A stretch of 64,000 nucleotides of DNA from Pelomonas sp. BJYL3 (lineage in GTDB: Bacteria > Pseudomonadota > Gammaproteobacteria > Burkholderiales > Burkholderiaceae_C). Where the stretch lies: contig NZ_JANZKX010000001.1 in assembly GCF_027257975.1 (NCBI RefSeq), forward strand, positions 806,001-870,000, given 5' to 3'. A program made the translations under genes and the position numbers. The notes below the pieces were generated by a model. That model saw only the letters and a list, made by a program, of their open reading frames with translations. It was not told the origin of the DNA and made no database searches. Shown piece by piece: positions 42,747 through 56,416 of this stretch (position 1 is the stretch's first letter; the number at the start of each line of letters is the position of its first letter).

Positions 42747-43736
42747 TCAGGCCTGCGGGCCCTTGTTGAGTTCATCCAGCACCGAGCCCAGCTCATGGCT
42801 CTTGAGCCATTGGTCGTCGTAGACCGTGTCCAGGTACTTGACGCCGCTGTCGGGCATCACCAGCACGACGTTGCAGGGCCCCTGCAGGCCGGCGAGGAAG
42901 TGGCGGGCCGCGGCGCTCACCGAACCCGAAGAGCCGCCCAGCAGCAGGCCTTCGTCCAGAGCCAGACGGCGGGCGGCCACGAAGGCCTCGTGGTCGCTGA
43001 CCTTGTGCACCTCGTCCACCAGCTCGGCGCGCACATTGCCCGGCGTGAAGCTCAGGCCGATGCCGTTCTGCAGGAAGGGCTTGAACTCGCCGCCGAAGAC
43101 GACGGAGCCGTGCGGCTCCACGCCCATCACCCGCAGCCCGGGATTGCGTTCCTTGAGATAGCGGGCCACGCCGCTGAGGTGGCTGCCGGTGCTGACGCAG
43201 CCGATCAGCACGTCCACCCGCCCGTTGAGCTGGCGGTGGATCTCGGGCCCGGTACCGTAGTAGTGGGCATCGATGGCGGCGGGGTTGTTGTACTGGTCCA
43301 GGTTGATGCAGTTCGGCAGCGTGGCGGCGATGGAGCGGGCCACGGCGATGCGCTTCTTCTGGAAGCTGCCGCTCTCGTCGGGCGTAGTGACCATCTCGAC
43401 CTGGCCGCCGAAGGCGCGCACCAGGTTCACATTGGCCTTGGGCGTCTTGGGGTCCAGCACGCAGATGAAGCGGTAGCCGTGCACCGCGCAGAGCATGGCC
43501 AGCGCGTGGCCCATATTGCCCGAGGTGGACTCGACGATGGACCAGCCCGGCGCCAGCGCGTGATCGCGGCGGGCCTGGTCGAGCAGTTCCTTGGCGCTGC
43601 GGTCCTTGACGCTGTTGCCGGGATTGCGGCATTCCAGCTTGGCGAAGACCTGGATGCCGCGCGCGTCATCCGAGAGGCTTCGGAGCTTCAGCAGCGGCGT
43701 GTCACCGATCAGCTCGGCGATGGTGTTGGCATACAT
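42747..43736 (-). CDS. SbnA-like PLP-dependent cysteine synthase family enzyme
   Basis: 329 residues. Fold-type II PLP enzyme: NPGNSVKDR with PLP lysine Lys44, STSGNMG substrate loop, and a C-terminal GGSSGS phosphate cup. Beyond the general family it shares SbnA features: FAKLE start, VLDPKTPKANV, PDESGSFQKKRIA, YHYGTGPEI-like YYGTGPEI, and MPDSGVKYLDTVYDDQWL at the end. SbnA joins O-phosphoserine and glutamate to give ACEDA on the way to 2,3-diaminopropionate. The partner dehydrogenase SbnB is absent from the window, while a SerK/SbnI-like gene is at 1.4 kb. GGGAG precedes the ATG at 43736; a regulatory box lies upstream. Confidence 0.85.
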   Translation of the reverse strand: MYANTIAELIGDTPLLKLRSLSDDARGIQVFAKLECRNPGNSVKDRSAKELLDQARRDHALAPGWSIVESTSGNMGHALAMLCAVHGYRFICVLDPKTPKANVNLVRAFGGQVEMVTTPDESGSFQKKRIAVARSIAATLPNCINLDQYNNPAAIDAHYYGTGPEIHRQLNGRVDVLIGCVSTGSHLSGVARYLKERNPGLRVMGVEPHGSVVFGGEFKPFLQNGIGLSFTPGNVRAELVDEVHKVSDHEAFVAARRLALDEGLLLGGSSGSVSAAARHFLAGLQGPCNVVLVMPDSGVKYLDTVYDDQWLKSHELGSVLDELNKGPQA

Positions 43737-43775
43737 GATGTGAAGACTCCCTGCTGCTGGATGGTGTCCAGGGAC

Positions 43776-43818
43776 TGTAGTGAGCGCGCATCCGGGCGGG
43801 TAGCTGTCCGTTTGGGTA
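43776..43818 (-). promoter_or_regulatory. Promoter of the SbnA-like gene with operator box
   Basis: TGTCC-GTTT-GGGTA (43805-43818; last arm has one base off) and, on the minus strand, -10-like TACAGT (complement of 43776-43781) 30.5 nt from the box centre. The same hexamer and nearly the same spacing occur at 46.1 kb. Reads toward the SbnA-like gene. Confidence 0.55.
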
Positions 43819-43824
43819 AGACAG

Positions 43825-43859
43825 GCCCGGCCTGCCCACACATCTGGGGGAGGCCGGGC
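43825..43859 (-). terminator. Stem-loop after the alpha/beta hydrolase gene
   Basis: Perfect 9-bp inverted repeat (43825-43833 with 43851-43859) around a 17-nt loop that can itself pair CCC/GGG. It lies just past the hydrolase stop and before the SbnA promoter. No T run follows, so termination efficiency is uncertain. Confidence 0.5.
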
Positions 43860-43868
43860 GCAACGGGC

Positions 43869-45719
43869 TCAGAGCTCGCCGGACACCAGCGCCTCCTCGG
43901 CCGGTGTGAAGCGGCGCAGGCGGGCGTCGCTCACGTCCAGCTGCAGGCCCTCGCGCATGAAGGCGCGCTGCAGCTGCGCGATCAGGCCGGCGTCCTGGTG
44001 GATCAGGTAGTGGCCCGCGGCGCGCAGGCCCAGCTGCAAGGTCTGTGACGTCAGCGCGCCCATGGCACGGGCGCGTTCGGCGCAGGTGGCCGTGTCGCTG
44101 TCGCCCATGAGGAGCAGGCAGGGCTGGGCCAGCGGCTCCACGGCCGGCGGCAGGCTCATCGCGTGAGCCCGGAAGTGAACCAGCTGGCGGCTGTACTGCC
44201 GCATGCGCTCGGCGGACACATAGGGCTCGTGCAGCCAGTGCGCGGTGTGGGCATCGGGCAGGCTCCACAGGCGCTGGGGGTCGTCGGCCGCGCCGTCGCC
44301 ACGCTGCAGCAGGGCCAGCATGGAGCGGGCCATGCTGTCCGCCGCGGCGGGCGTGCGCTGCACCAGGCGGCACATGGTGTTGAGGCTGGTCTCGAAGCTG
44401 GAATCGCCGCCCGCGCCACAGTCCACCCCCGCATAGGAGGGGGCGACCAGGCACAGCGAAGCCACCTCCTGCGGCAGCGCCCGGGCCAGGTCCAGCGCGA
44501 ACTTGGCGCCACCGCACCAGCTGAGCAGGTGCAGGGGCCCCGTCTGCTGCGTGGCCAGCAGCTGGCGCACGCTCTGAAGGAACCGGGGCCAGGAGTCCTC
44601 GCTGTCGTAGTAGGTGCTGGACAGGGCCTCGGCGGCCACCGCCGCATCGTCCCGGGCCTCCAGGGCCAGCACGCGGCAGTGCGGGCTCAGCGCCATTGCC
44701 AGCTCGCACCAGACGTCCAGGCTCAGGCCGAAGGCATTGAGCAGCAGCACCGTCTGCGGCCCCTCGCCCAGGCACCACACGCGCAGCGGCGCGCCCTCGA
44801 TGGCTTCGAGGCGCATGCCGGGCAGCGCGGTCCAGCGGCGGGCGATGGGGGCGGCGCTGTCCTGCTGCGCGCGGCGCAGCGCGTCCAGCTGCGACTGCCA
44901 CGCGGCCGCCCAGGGCGAGGCGCTGGGGCCGCAGGCCAGGGCGCTGTCGAAGGACTGCCGGTCGAGCAGGGCCTCCTGGCCCAGCTGCCAACGCTGGCGG
45001 GCCTGCTGCAGGCTGTCTTCCAGCAGCTCGCTGAGGGTGTTCTCCGCGCAGGAGGCCTCGGCCACCGGGATGTCCAGAGCCAGGGCCAGCTCGCGCAGCA
45101 GCAGCGCGCCGCTGCCCAGGGCCGGCGCATGGATCAGATGACAGCCCGGCGGCAGCGCGGGCGTGGCATGGCGCAGGCAGTCCAGCAGGGCCGCGGGCTC
45201 CAGCAGATGGAGGCTGGGCCCCTGGCCGCCGCTGAAGGGCAGGACCAGCGGGTGCTTGCTGAAGTAGTCCGGCGCGCGGCGGCGCACGCCCTGCATCCAG
45301 TGCACCAGGCCTTCGCTGAGCGCGGCCAGGGCGGCGGGCAAGGCCGCGGACGCGGCAGGCTGCTCGCTCACCGCATGAGCCAGCACCAGCACGCGCAGCG
45401 CCGCCCCCCCGATCTGCGGGGCCAGCGCGGCCTCCAGCAGGGCCTTCAGCCGGCCGGGATTGCAGAAGGGGGCGAAGCCCTGGTGGGGCAGCACCACCTG
45501 CAGGCTGCGCTGCGCCTGGGCGAGCGCGCCCAGGGTGTCGGGCAGCTGCAGCGCCGGGGCGGCCTCGCCCGCGAGGAGCTGGCGCACCGCCGCCTCGTCA
45601 AGAAACAGCGTGGCCGGCCCCTGGCCCGCCGAGGCGATGGCGTCCCAGGCCTTCTGCAGGGCTTGCCAGCCCGAGGCGGCCGGATCCTCGGCTGGGGCGG
45701 CTGTCATGACTTGCGGCAT
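43869..45719 (-). CDS. Two-part protein: unknown N-terminal domain + alpha/beta hydrolase with Cys nucleophile
   Basis: 616 residues from ATG 45719 (GAGGTGAG upstream). Residues about 1-310 match no family I recognise; they include a Rossmann-like stretch HLIHAPALGSGALLLRELALAL. Residues about 320-600 form an alpha/beta hydrolase: VLLLNAFGLSLDVW (oxyanion loop), elbow SWCGG with Cys402 where serine is usual, LLMGDSD (acid) and AAGHYL (His). Cys nucleophiles occur in some NRPS/PKS thioesterases that favour condensation over hydrolysis. Encoded 7 nt after the stand-alone ACP, so the likely role is to offload or transfer the acyl group held by that ACP. Function inferred. Confidence 0.75.
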   Translation of the reverse strand: MPQVMTAAPAEDPAASGWQALQKAWDAIASAGQGPATLFLDEAAVRQLLAGEAAPALQLPDTLGALAQAQRSLQVVLPHQGFAPFCNPGRLKALLEAALAPQIGGAALRVLVLAHAVSEQPAASAALPAALAALSEGLVHWMQGVRRRAPDYFSKHPLVLPFSGGQGPSLHLLEPAALLDCLRHATPALPPGCHLIHAPALGSGALLLRELALALDIPVAEASCAENTLSELLEDSLQQARQRWQLGQEALLDRQSFDSALACGPSASPWAAAWQSQLDALRRAQQDSAAPIARRWTALPGMRLEAIEGAPLRVWCLGEGPQTVLLLNAFGLSLDVWCELAMALSPHCRVLALEARDDAAVAAEALSSTYYDSEDSWPRFLQSVRQLLATQQTGPLHLLSWCGGAKFALDLARALPQEVASLCLVAPSYAGVDCGAGGDSSFETSLNTMCRLVQRTPAAADSMARSMLALLQRGDGAADDPQRLWSLPDAHTAHWLHEPYVSAERMRQYSRQLVHFRAHAMSLPPAVEPLAQPCLLLMGDSDTATCAERARAMGALTSQTLQLGLRAAGHYLIHQDAGLIAQLQRAFMREGLQLDVSDARLRRFTPAEEALVSGEL

Positions 45720-45726
45720 GCTCACC

Positions 45727-45996
45727 TCAGACTTTCGCGGCCTGCAGGGACTCGATGAGATCCAGCGCATCACCGACCGTGGCGAGCTTGGCGATGGACT
45801 CGGTGTGCTCGGCGAAGCTGATGCCGAAGTGCTCTTCGGTCAGGGCCATCAGCGAGATCAGCGAGATGGAGTCCAGCATCAGGTCGCTGGCCAGGTTGGA
45901 GTCGCGCGAAACCGTGTCCGCAGCCAGCTCGACCGGGGTGATCTGCGCGATGAGGTTCAGGAAGGCATCGAAATGTGCCGCGGAGGGTGCATGCAT
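45727..45996 (-). CDS. Stand-alone acyl carrier protein
   Basis: 89 residues, acidic, four-helix ACP. The attachment serine is in LMLDSISLISLM (Ser43). The ATG at 45996 has GGAG 7 nt upstream. First gene of the minus-strand block, divergent from the diiron oxidase and AMP-ligase genes, and probably the carrier for whatever the ligase activates. It could also carry the amino acid loaded in trans onto the line 2 modules whose A domains have decayed. Confidence 0.88.
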   Translation of the reverse strand: MHAPSAAHFDAFLNLIAQITPVELAADTVSRDSNLASDLMLDSISLISLMALTEEHFGISFAEHTESIAKLATVGDALDLIESLQAAKV

Positions 45997-46066
45997 GGAA
46001 GGCTCCGGTGGGAAGTGGACGCGCCGTCCTGCAGGTAGCGCAGACAGGGTCCGACGGGCAGGCCGT

Positions 46067-46167
46067 TTTATACCGAGGCCCTGACCCCTTGCCTACCTGA
46101 CCTGAAGTACGGGTGGGAGTCCTTGCCCCAATGGACAGGTTCGGGCCGGCGCGCCGCTACGTACAGT
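46067..46167. promoter_or_regulatory. Divergent promoters with operator box TGCCC-CAAT-GGACA
   Basis: The box is at 46124-46137. Toward the + strand, -10-like TACAGT (46162-46167) lies 31.5 nt from its centre (about -43). Toward the - strand, TATAAA (complement of 46067-46072) lies 58.5 nt away (about -70), a class I activator distance. One site could thus serve both the ACP operon and the diiron oxidase/assembly line 2 operon. Confidence 0.55.
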
Positions 46168-46216
46168 GATCGAGCACTTCTTCACGATCGAACAACCCAT
46201 ACCGCCGGAGCCCACC

Positions 46217-46975
46217 ATGACTGTTTCCACCCCCGCCGTGGCGCTGGACAAGGACGCCTTCGCGATCCAGCTGCGCGCCACCCTGGATGCCCACCTGACG
46301 CTGAACCACCCCATCTTCAAGGAGCTGTTCACGCCCGAGCGGAACTGGCACCTGCTGAAGATCATCTCGCTGGAGGGCTACCAGATCACCAAGTACTTCC
46401 TCGAGTACATCGAGAACCTGTACTTCCGCTGCCCCCTGCCCATCCACAAGCGCCGCCTGCTGTTCAACCTGTTCGAGGAAGAGACCGGCCGTTTCTCCAA
46501 GACCAAGAACCATGTGGAGCTGATGGAGGACTTCATCCGCGCCCAGGGCATCAGCGACGAGGAGCGTGACGCCTGGACGCCCTCGGAAGCCACCAAGGAG
46601 CTGATCACCTACCGCCTGGACAACTGCAAGGGTGAGCACACCTACCACATTGGCGCTGCGGCCGTGATGATCGCCAGCGAGGGCCAGAGCCTGGAGACCC
46701 GCGCCGGCGAGGCCCGCCACGCCATCCTGGGCAAGATCTACGGCCTCAGCGAGGAAAGCACGCGCTTCTTCTCGGTCCACCAGAAGGAAGACGTGGCTCA
46801 CGTGGCCGAGGGCATCCAGCTGGTCTCCGAGCTCTGCACCACCCCGCAGATGCAGGCCGAGGCCCTGTTCGCCATCGACCACACCTGCAAGCTCTTCTGG
46901 AACATGTACGAGAGCGCGGCCCAGAAGTACTACGCCGAGCGTCCCAACGCCGCCCTGGAAGCCCAACCCGCCTGA
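46217..46975 (+). CDS. Haem-oxygenase-like diiron oxidase (HDO), SznF-type ligand set
   Basis: 252 residues, all-helical TenA/PqqC/CADD superfamily. ATG 46217 has GGAG 6 nt upstream; the upstream GTG at 46166 lies on the -10 and is rejected. Candidate iron ligands follow the HDO spacing: Glu63, Glu89, His99, then His188-x3-Asp192-x2-His195. The Glu-x25-Glu-x9-His and H-x3-D-x2-H spacings equal those I recall for the central domain of the N-nitrosating enzyme SznF; other HDOs cleave or desaturate acids (UndA, BesC). So N-oxygenation of an amine is a good candidate reaction. It is 10 nt before the AMP-ligase gene and shares the divergent regulated promoter with the ACP. Confidence 0.82.
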   Translation: MTVSTPAVALDKDAFAIQLRATLDAHLTLNHPIFKELFTPERNWHLLKIISLEGYQITKYFLEYIENLYFRCPLPIHKRRLLFNLFEEETGRFSKTKNHVELMEDFIRAQGISDEERDAWTPSEATKELITYRLDNCKGEHTYHIGAAAVMIASEGQSLETRAGEARHAILGKIYGLSEESTRFFSVHQKEDVAHVAEGIQLVSELCTTPQMQAEALFAIDHTCKLFWNMYESAAQKYYAERPNAALEAQPA

Positions 46976-46985
46976 GGCCAAGGAC

Positions 46986-48491
46986 ATGCGCATCGCCGAC
47001 ATCCTCGCCCGCCTGCAGGGCCGCTCCACCGCCCTGGTCCTGGTCGACGACAAGGGCCAGGAGACCCACAAGACCTTCGACGATCTGCACCGCGACACCC
47101 TGCACGTGGTCGAGCGCCTGAGGGCGCTGGGCCTGGGCCCGGGCTGCCGCGTGGGCATCGCCGCGCCCAGCAACTACGGCTGGATGGCCTGGGACCTGGC
47201 CTGCGTGGAGCTGGGCTGCGTCTCGGTGGCCCTGCCCAACGAGCGGCCGAGCCGCCCCTGGGCGGAGCTGATCGAGGCCTACCAGCTCAGCGTGATGGCC
47301 GTGGACCCGGCCTGGCTGGACGGCGATGCAAGGCATGAACGGCTGCAGAGCATGGCGCTGGACGCGCCCATGCCCCAGAAGACCGCGGAGCCGCGCCCGC
47401 TGCCACACCAACCGGGCACGCACTCCCTGGTCTTCAGCTCGGGCACCACGGGCAAGACCAAGGGCCTGATCATCAGCGCCGCCGGCACCGAGCGCCTGCT
47501 GCAGCTCTACCACGATGCCTTTGGCGTGGAATCGCAGGACCGGTTCATGACCTTCCTGCCCTTCGCCAACTACCAGCAGCGCATGATCTATTACTTCTGC
47601 CTCTACCACGGGGTGGAATTCGTCTCGGTGCCCTTCCCCCTGCTCTTTGCGGGGCTCAAGAAGTACCAGCCGACCTTCGTCATTGCGCCGCCCATCCTCT
47701 ACGAGACCCTGCAGGCGCTCACCCGCGCCAGCGCCGGCGCGGCGGCGGCACAGGACCCCGAGCTGCTCACCCGCAAGCTGGCCGAGCTGACCGGCGGCCG
47801 CATGCGCTACATGATCACCGGCATGGCGCCCATCAAGCGCGCCGCACTGGACTTCTTCTGGCAGCACGGCATCTCGCTGTACGAGGCCTTCGGCATCACC
47901 GAGGCCGGCATGGTGGCCTGGAACAAGCCCGGCCAGGTGCGGGTGGGCAGCGTGGGCAAGCCGGCTGAGGCCGGCAGCGTGAGCCTCTCGGACGAGGGCG
48001 AGGTCATCGTGCGTCGTGACGCCCTGCTCTCCCTGGGCTACTTCGAATCCTCGGAGGAAGACGCGCGCAGCACCTTCATCGAGCCCGGCGCCGTGGCCAC
48101 CGGCGACATCGCCGAGTTCGATGCCGACGGCTTCCTGCACATCGTCGGCCGCAAGAAGGACGCCATCATCACCAGCAACGGCGAGAAGTTCCACCCGGAA
48201 CCCATCGAGTCGATGCTGCATGCCGATCCCCGCATCGGCGTGGCCGTGGTGCTGGCCGGCGCACGCCAGGGTCTGGCCGCCGTGATCTCCACCAAGCTGC
48301 ATGAGGACGAGGCCGCAGTGCAGGCCCTGCGCGCCCATGTGCACCAGGTCAACCAGCAACTGCCGGCCCAGCAGCAGATCAAGCAGGTGATCTTCACCGG
48401 GCGGGACTTCAGCATCGAGAACGGCCTGCGCACCAAGAACATGAAGCTGGCGCGCAAGGCCATCGCGGCCGCCTTCCTCGACTCTGCCTGA
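46986..48491 (+). CDS. Stand-alone AMP-dependent ligase (acyl/aminoacyl activating)
   Basis: 501 residues, ANL superfamily. Core motifs: FSSGTTGKTKG (about 152-162), YEAFGITEAG, TGDIAEFDADGFLHIVGRKKD and a C-terminal RTKNMKLAR with the catalytic Lys. The sequence looks most like long-chain acyl-CoA/ACP synthetases, not like NRPS A domains; it has no carrier domain. GAGG lies 8 nt before the ATG. Neighbours (ACP, diiron oxidase, Cys hydrolase) suggest it activates an acid for the stand-alone ACP. It is the only free adenylating enzyme in the window, hence a candidate for loading line 2 carrier domains in trans, though its subfamily argues for an acyl substrate. Confidence 0.88.
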   Translation: MRIADILARLQGRSTALVLVDDKGQETHKTFDDLHRDTLHVVERLRALGLGPGCRVGIAAPSNYGWMAWDLACVELGCVSVALPNERPSRPWAELIEAYQLSVMAVDPAWLDGDARHERLQSMALDAPMPQKTAEPRPLPHQPGTHSLVFSSGTTGKTKGLIISAAGTERLLQLYHDAFGVESQDRFMTFLPFANYQQRMIYYFCLYHGVEFVSVPFPLLFAGLKKYQPTFVIAPPILYETLQALTRASAGAAAAQDPELLTRKLAELTGGRMRYMITGMAPIKRAALDFFWQHGISLYEAFGITEAGMVAWNKPGQVRVGSVGKPAEAGSVSLSDEGEVIVRRDALLSLGYFESSEEDARSTFIEPGAVATGDIAEFDADGFLHIVGRKKDAIITSNGEKFHPEPIESMLHADPRIGVAVVLAGARQGLAAVISTKLHEDEAAVQALRAHVHQVNQQLPAQQQIKQVIFTGRDFSIENGLRTKNMKLARKAIAAAFLDSA

Positions 48492-48597
48492 TGGCACCCG
48501 GGCCGGCCGCGCTCCGGCCCGATCCCGGCCCAGACCTGCGCTCCTCGGGGCCTCCGCCGTGATGGCCCCGGCCCGTCACCTCACCCAGACACGCCCC

Positions 48598-50841
48598 ATG
48601 GACCGCTCACTCTTTCCCCTGCCGCAGCTGCCGGCCTCCATCATCGAGACCCTGCAGGCCTGGCGCGACCAGACCCCCGACCGCGTGGCGCTCACCGTGC
48701 TGCGCGAAGGCGAGGAGGTCGAGCGCCAGGCCAGCTATGGCGAGCTGTTCGACGAAGTCGGCCGCGTAGCCGCCGCCCTGCACGGGCAGCTGCCCGCGGG
48801 CGCGCGCGTGCTGCTGCTCCTGCCCACCGGCCTGGAGTTCGTCAGCGCCTTCTATGCCTGCCTGATGGCCGGGCTGGTGGCCATCCCGGCCCACCATCCG
48901 CAGCAGGCCCGCAAGCTGGCGCAGTGGCAGAAGCTGCAGGCCATCGTGGACAGCAGCGGCGCGAGCTTCGTGATCGCGCCGGACAAGTCCCTGCCCCTGC
49001 TGCAGCAGATGCAGGCCGAGCAGGGCCTCTTCACCGGCTGCCGCCTCAGCGACTACGCCACGCTGCTCGACGCCGGCGCAAGACCTGACCCCGCCTTGCC
49101 GCTGCCCCGGGCCGAGGACCTGGCCTTCCTGCAGTACACCTCGGGCTCCACCGGCACGCCCAAGGGCGTGATGATCACGCACGGCAACATCATCAACAAC
49201 CAGCAGGTGATCGCCCAGCTGATGGGCCACCACCGCGACACCCGCGTGGTGTCCTGGCTGCCGCTGTACCACGACATGGGCCTCTCGGCCGTGCTGCAGA
49301 TGGGTTCGGTGGGCTCCAGCCTCGTGCTGATGTCCCCGGTGGCCTTCGTGCAGAAGCCGCTGCGCTGGCTGCAGGCCATCTCGCAGCACCGCGCCACCAC
49401 CTCGGGCGGCCCCAACTTCGCCTACCAGCTCGCGGCCCAGGCCCTGCAGTCCGAAGAGGCGCAAGGCCTGGACCTGAGCCGCTGGGACCTGGCCTTCTGC
49501 GGCGCCGAGCCCATCCAGCGCGCCACCGTCGAGGACTTCCTCGCCGCCGCCGCACCGCATGGCTTTGCGCCCGGCGCCTTCTTCCCCTGCTACGGCATGG
49601 CCGAGGCCACGGTGCAGGTCACCGGCGTCAGCAAGGGCGGGGGCATCCAGTACCTGGACGTCAGCAATGCCGCCCTCGCACGCGGCCGCATCGAGGCCTG
49701 CGCGCCCGGTGCGCCGGAGTCGGACCGCAAGAGCCTGGTCTCCTGCGGCGGCACGCGCCTGGGCCATGAACTGCTGGTGGTCGACGAGCACGGCCGGCCC
49801 GTGGCCGACGAGCACCAGGTGGGCGAGGTCTGGGTGCGCGGCGGCAGCGTGGGCGCCGGCTACTTCGGCCTGCCCGATCTCAGCGAGCAAACCTTTGGCG
49901 CCCGGCCCGCCGCGGCCTCGCCGGCCGAAGGCGGCTGGCTGCGCACCGGGGACCTGGGCGCCGTGGTGCAGGGCCAGCTCTACATCACCGGCCGGGTCAA
50001 GGACCTGCTGATCATCCGCGGCCGCAACATCTACCCGCAGGACGTCGAGGACTGCGTGCAGGACGCCGTGCCCGAGCTCAAGCGCGGCGCCGGCGCCGCG
50101 GTCTCGGTGCTGATCGACAAGGAAGAGAAGCTGGTCGTGGTGCAGGAGATCGGCCGCAGCCAGCGCCGCAGCCTGCAGCTCGACGAGACCCTGCGCACCA
50201 TGGTGCAGGCCATCGGCGAGGACTTCGGCCTGACCCCGCACCAGGTGGTGCTGGTGGAGCCCGCCACCATCGAGAAGACCTCCAGCGGCAAGATCGCCCG
50301 CGCGCTGTGCCGCAAGGCCTGGCTGCAGGGGCAGCTGCGCATCGTCGCCAGCTGGACCGAGGGCCTGGGCGAGGCGTCTGGCCAGGCCGCTGGCGAAGCG
50401 GCGGCCGCGCCCGCGGCCGAGGTGGCCAGCACCGCGCTGAGCCTGCCGCGCCAGGTCGAGCAGATCATCGCCGGCGTGGTCGCCGAGCTGCTCAAGACCC
50501 CGCCCGGCCGTGTGCCCCTGGACCGCGCCTGGGTGGAGATGGGCTTCGACTCCGTCAACGCCCTGCAGCTGGCCCTCAAGGTGGGCCAGGCCACCGGCAT
50601 CGAGTTCGAGGCCACGGTGCTGTGGGACTGCGCCAACATCGCCGAGCTGGCCCAGCACCTGGCCGGCATGAAGGGCGCCGCCGAGGCCCTGGCCTCGCGC
50701 AGCGGCGCCGCGCAGCCGGGTCCGGCCCCCGCCGCTGCGCCCTCCACCCCCGCCGCCGCGCCCGAGGCGCTGGCGAACTCCCTCCACTCCCTGTCCGATG
50801 CCGAGGCCGAGGCCTTGCTGCTGAAGGAACTGGAACGCTAG
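48598..50841 (+). CDS. Fatty acyl-AMP ligase - ACP (starter of assembly line 2)
   Basis: 747 residues. FAAL fold: TSGSTGTPKG (181-190), WLPLYHDMGL, CYGMAEATVQVT, GRVKDLLIIRGRNIYPQDVED and TSSGKIAR. The long insertion typical of FAALs versus CoA ligases is consistent with direct loading on ACP. A C-terminal ACP has Ser652 (GFDSV), followed by an Ala/Pro linker and a helix SDAEAEALLLKELER that looks like a docking tail. ATG 48598 aligns with the FAAL start; ATG 48562 is an alternative, and neither has a clear ribosome site. It ends 13 nt before the PKS gene, whose N-terminus has the matching kind of helix. Confidence 0.9.
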   Translation: MDRSLFPLPQLPASIIETLQAWRDQTPDRVALTVLREGEEVERQASYGELFDEVGRVAAALHGQLPAGARVLLLLPTGLEFVSAFYACLMAGLVAIPAHHPQQARKLAQWQKLQAIVDSSGASFVIAPDKSLPLLQQMQAEQGLFTGCRLSDYATLLDAGARPDPALPLPRAEDLAFLQYTSGSTGTPKGVMITHGNIINNQQVIAQLMGHHRDTRVVSWLPLYHDMGLSAVLQMGSVGSSLVLMSPVAFVQKPLRWLQAISQHRATTSGGPNFAYQLAAQALQSEEAQGLDLSRWDLAFCGAEPIQRATVEDFLAAAAPHGFAPGAFFPCYGMAEATVQVTGVSKGGGIQYLDVSNAALARGRIEACAPGAPESDRKSLVSCGGTRLGHELLVVDEHGRPVADEHQVGEVWVRGGSVGAGYFGLPDLSEQTFGARPAAASPAEGGWLRTGDLGAVVQGQLYITGRVKDLLIIRGRNIYPQDVEDCVQDAVPELKRGAGAAVSVLIDKEEKLVVVQEIGRSQRRSLQLDETLRTMVQAIGEDFGLTPHQVVLVEPATIEKTSSGKIARALCRKAWLQGQLRIVASWTEGLGEASGQAAGEAAAAPAAEVASTALSLPRQVEQIIAGVVAELLKTPPGRVPLDRAWVEMGFDSVNALQLALKVGQATGIEFEATVLWDCANIAELAQHLAGMKGAAEALASRSGAAQPGPAPAAAPSTPAAAPEALANSLHSLSDAEAEALLLKELER
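49078..49092 (+). repeat. Dispersed word, copy 6
   Basis: Exact 15-nt copy in the FAAL of line 2, but in another frame (read as ARPDP), which argues that the DNA word rather than the peptide is what recurs. Confidence 0.85.
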
Positions 50842-50854
50842 TCCCCTGCCCATC

Positions 50855-56412
<5,558 letters not shown>

Positions 56413-56416
<4 letters not shown>

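Noticed and set aside
45720-45773. Upstream start for the Cys-nucleophile hydrolase
   Set aside because: It would overlap the ACP gene and lacks a ribosome site, whereas ATG 45719 has GAGGTGAG just upstream.
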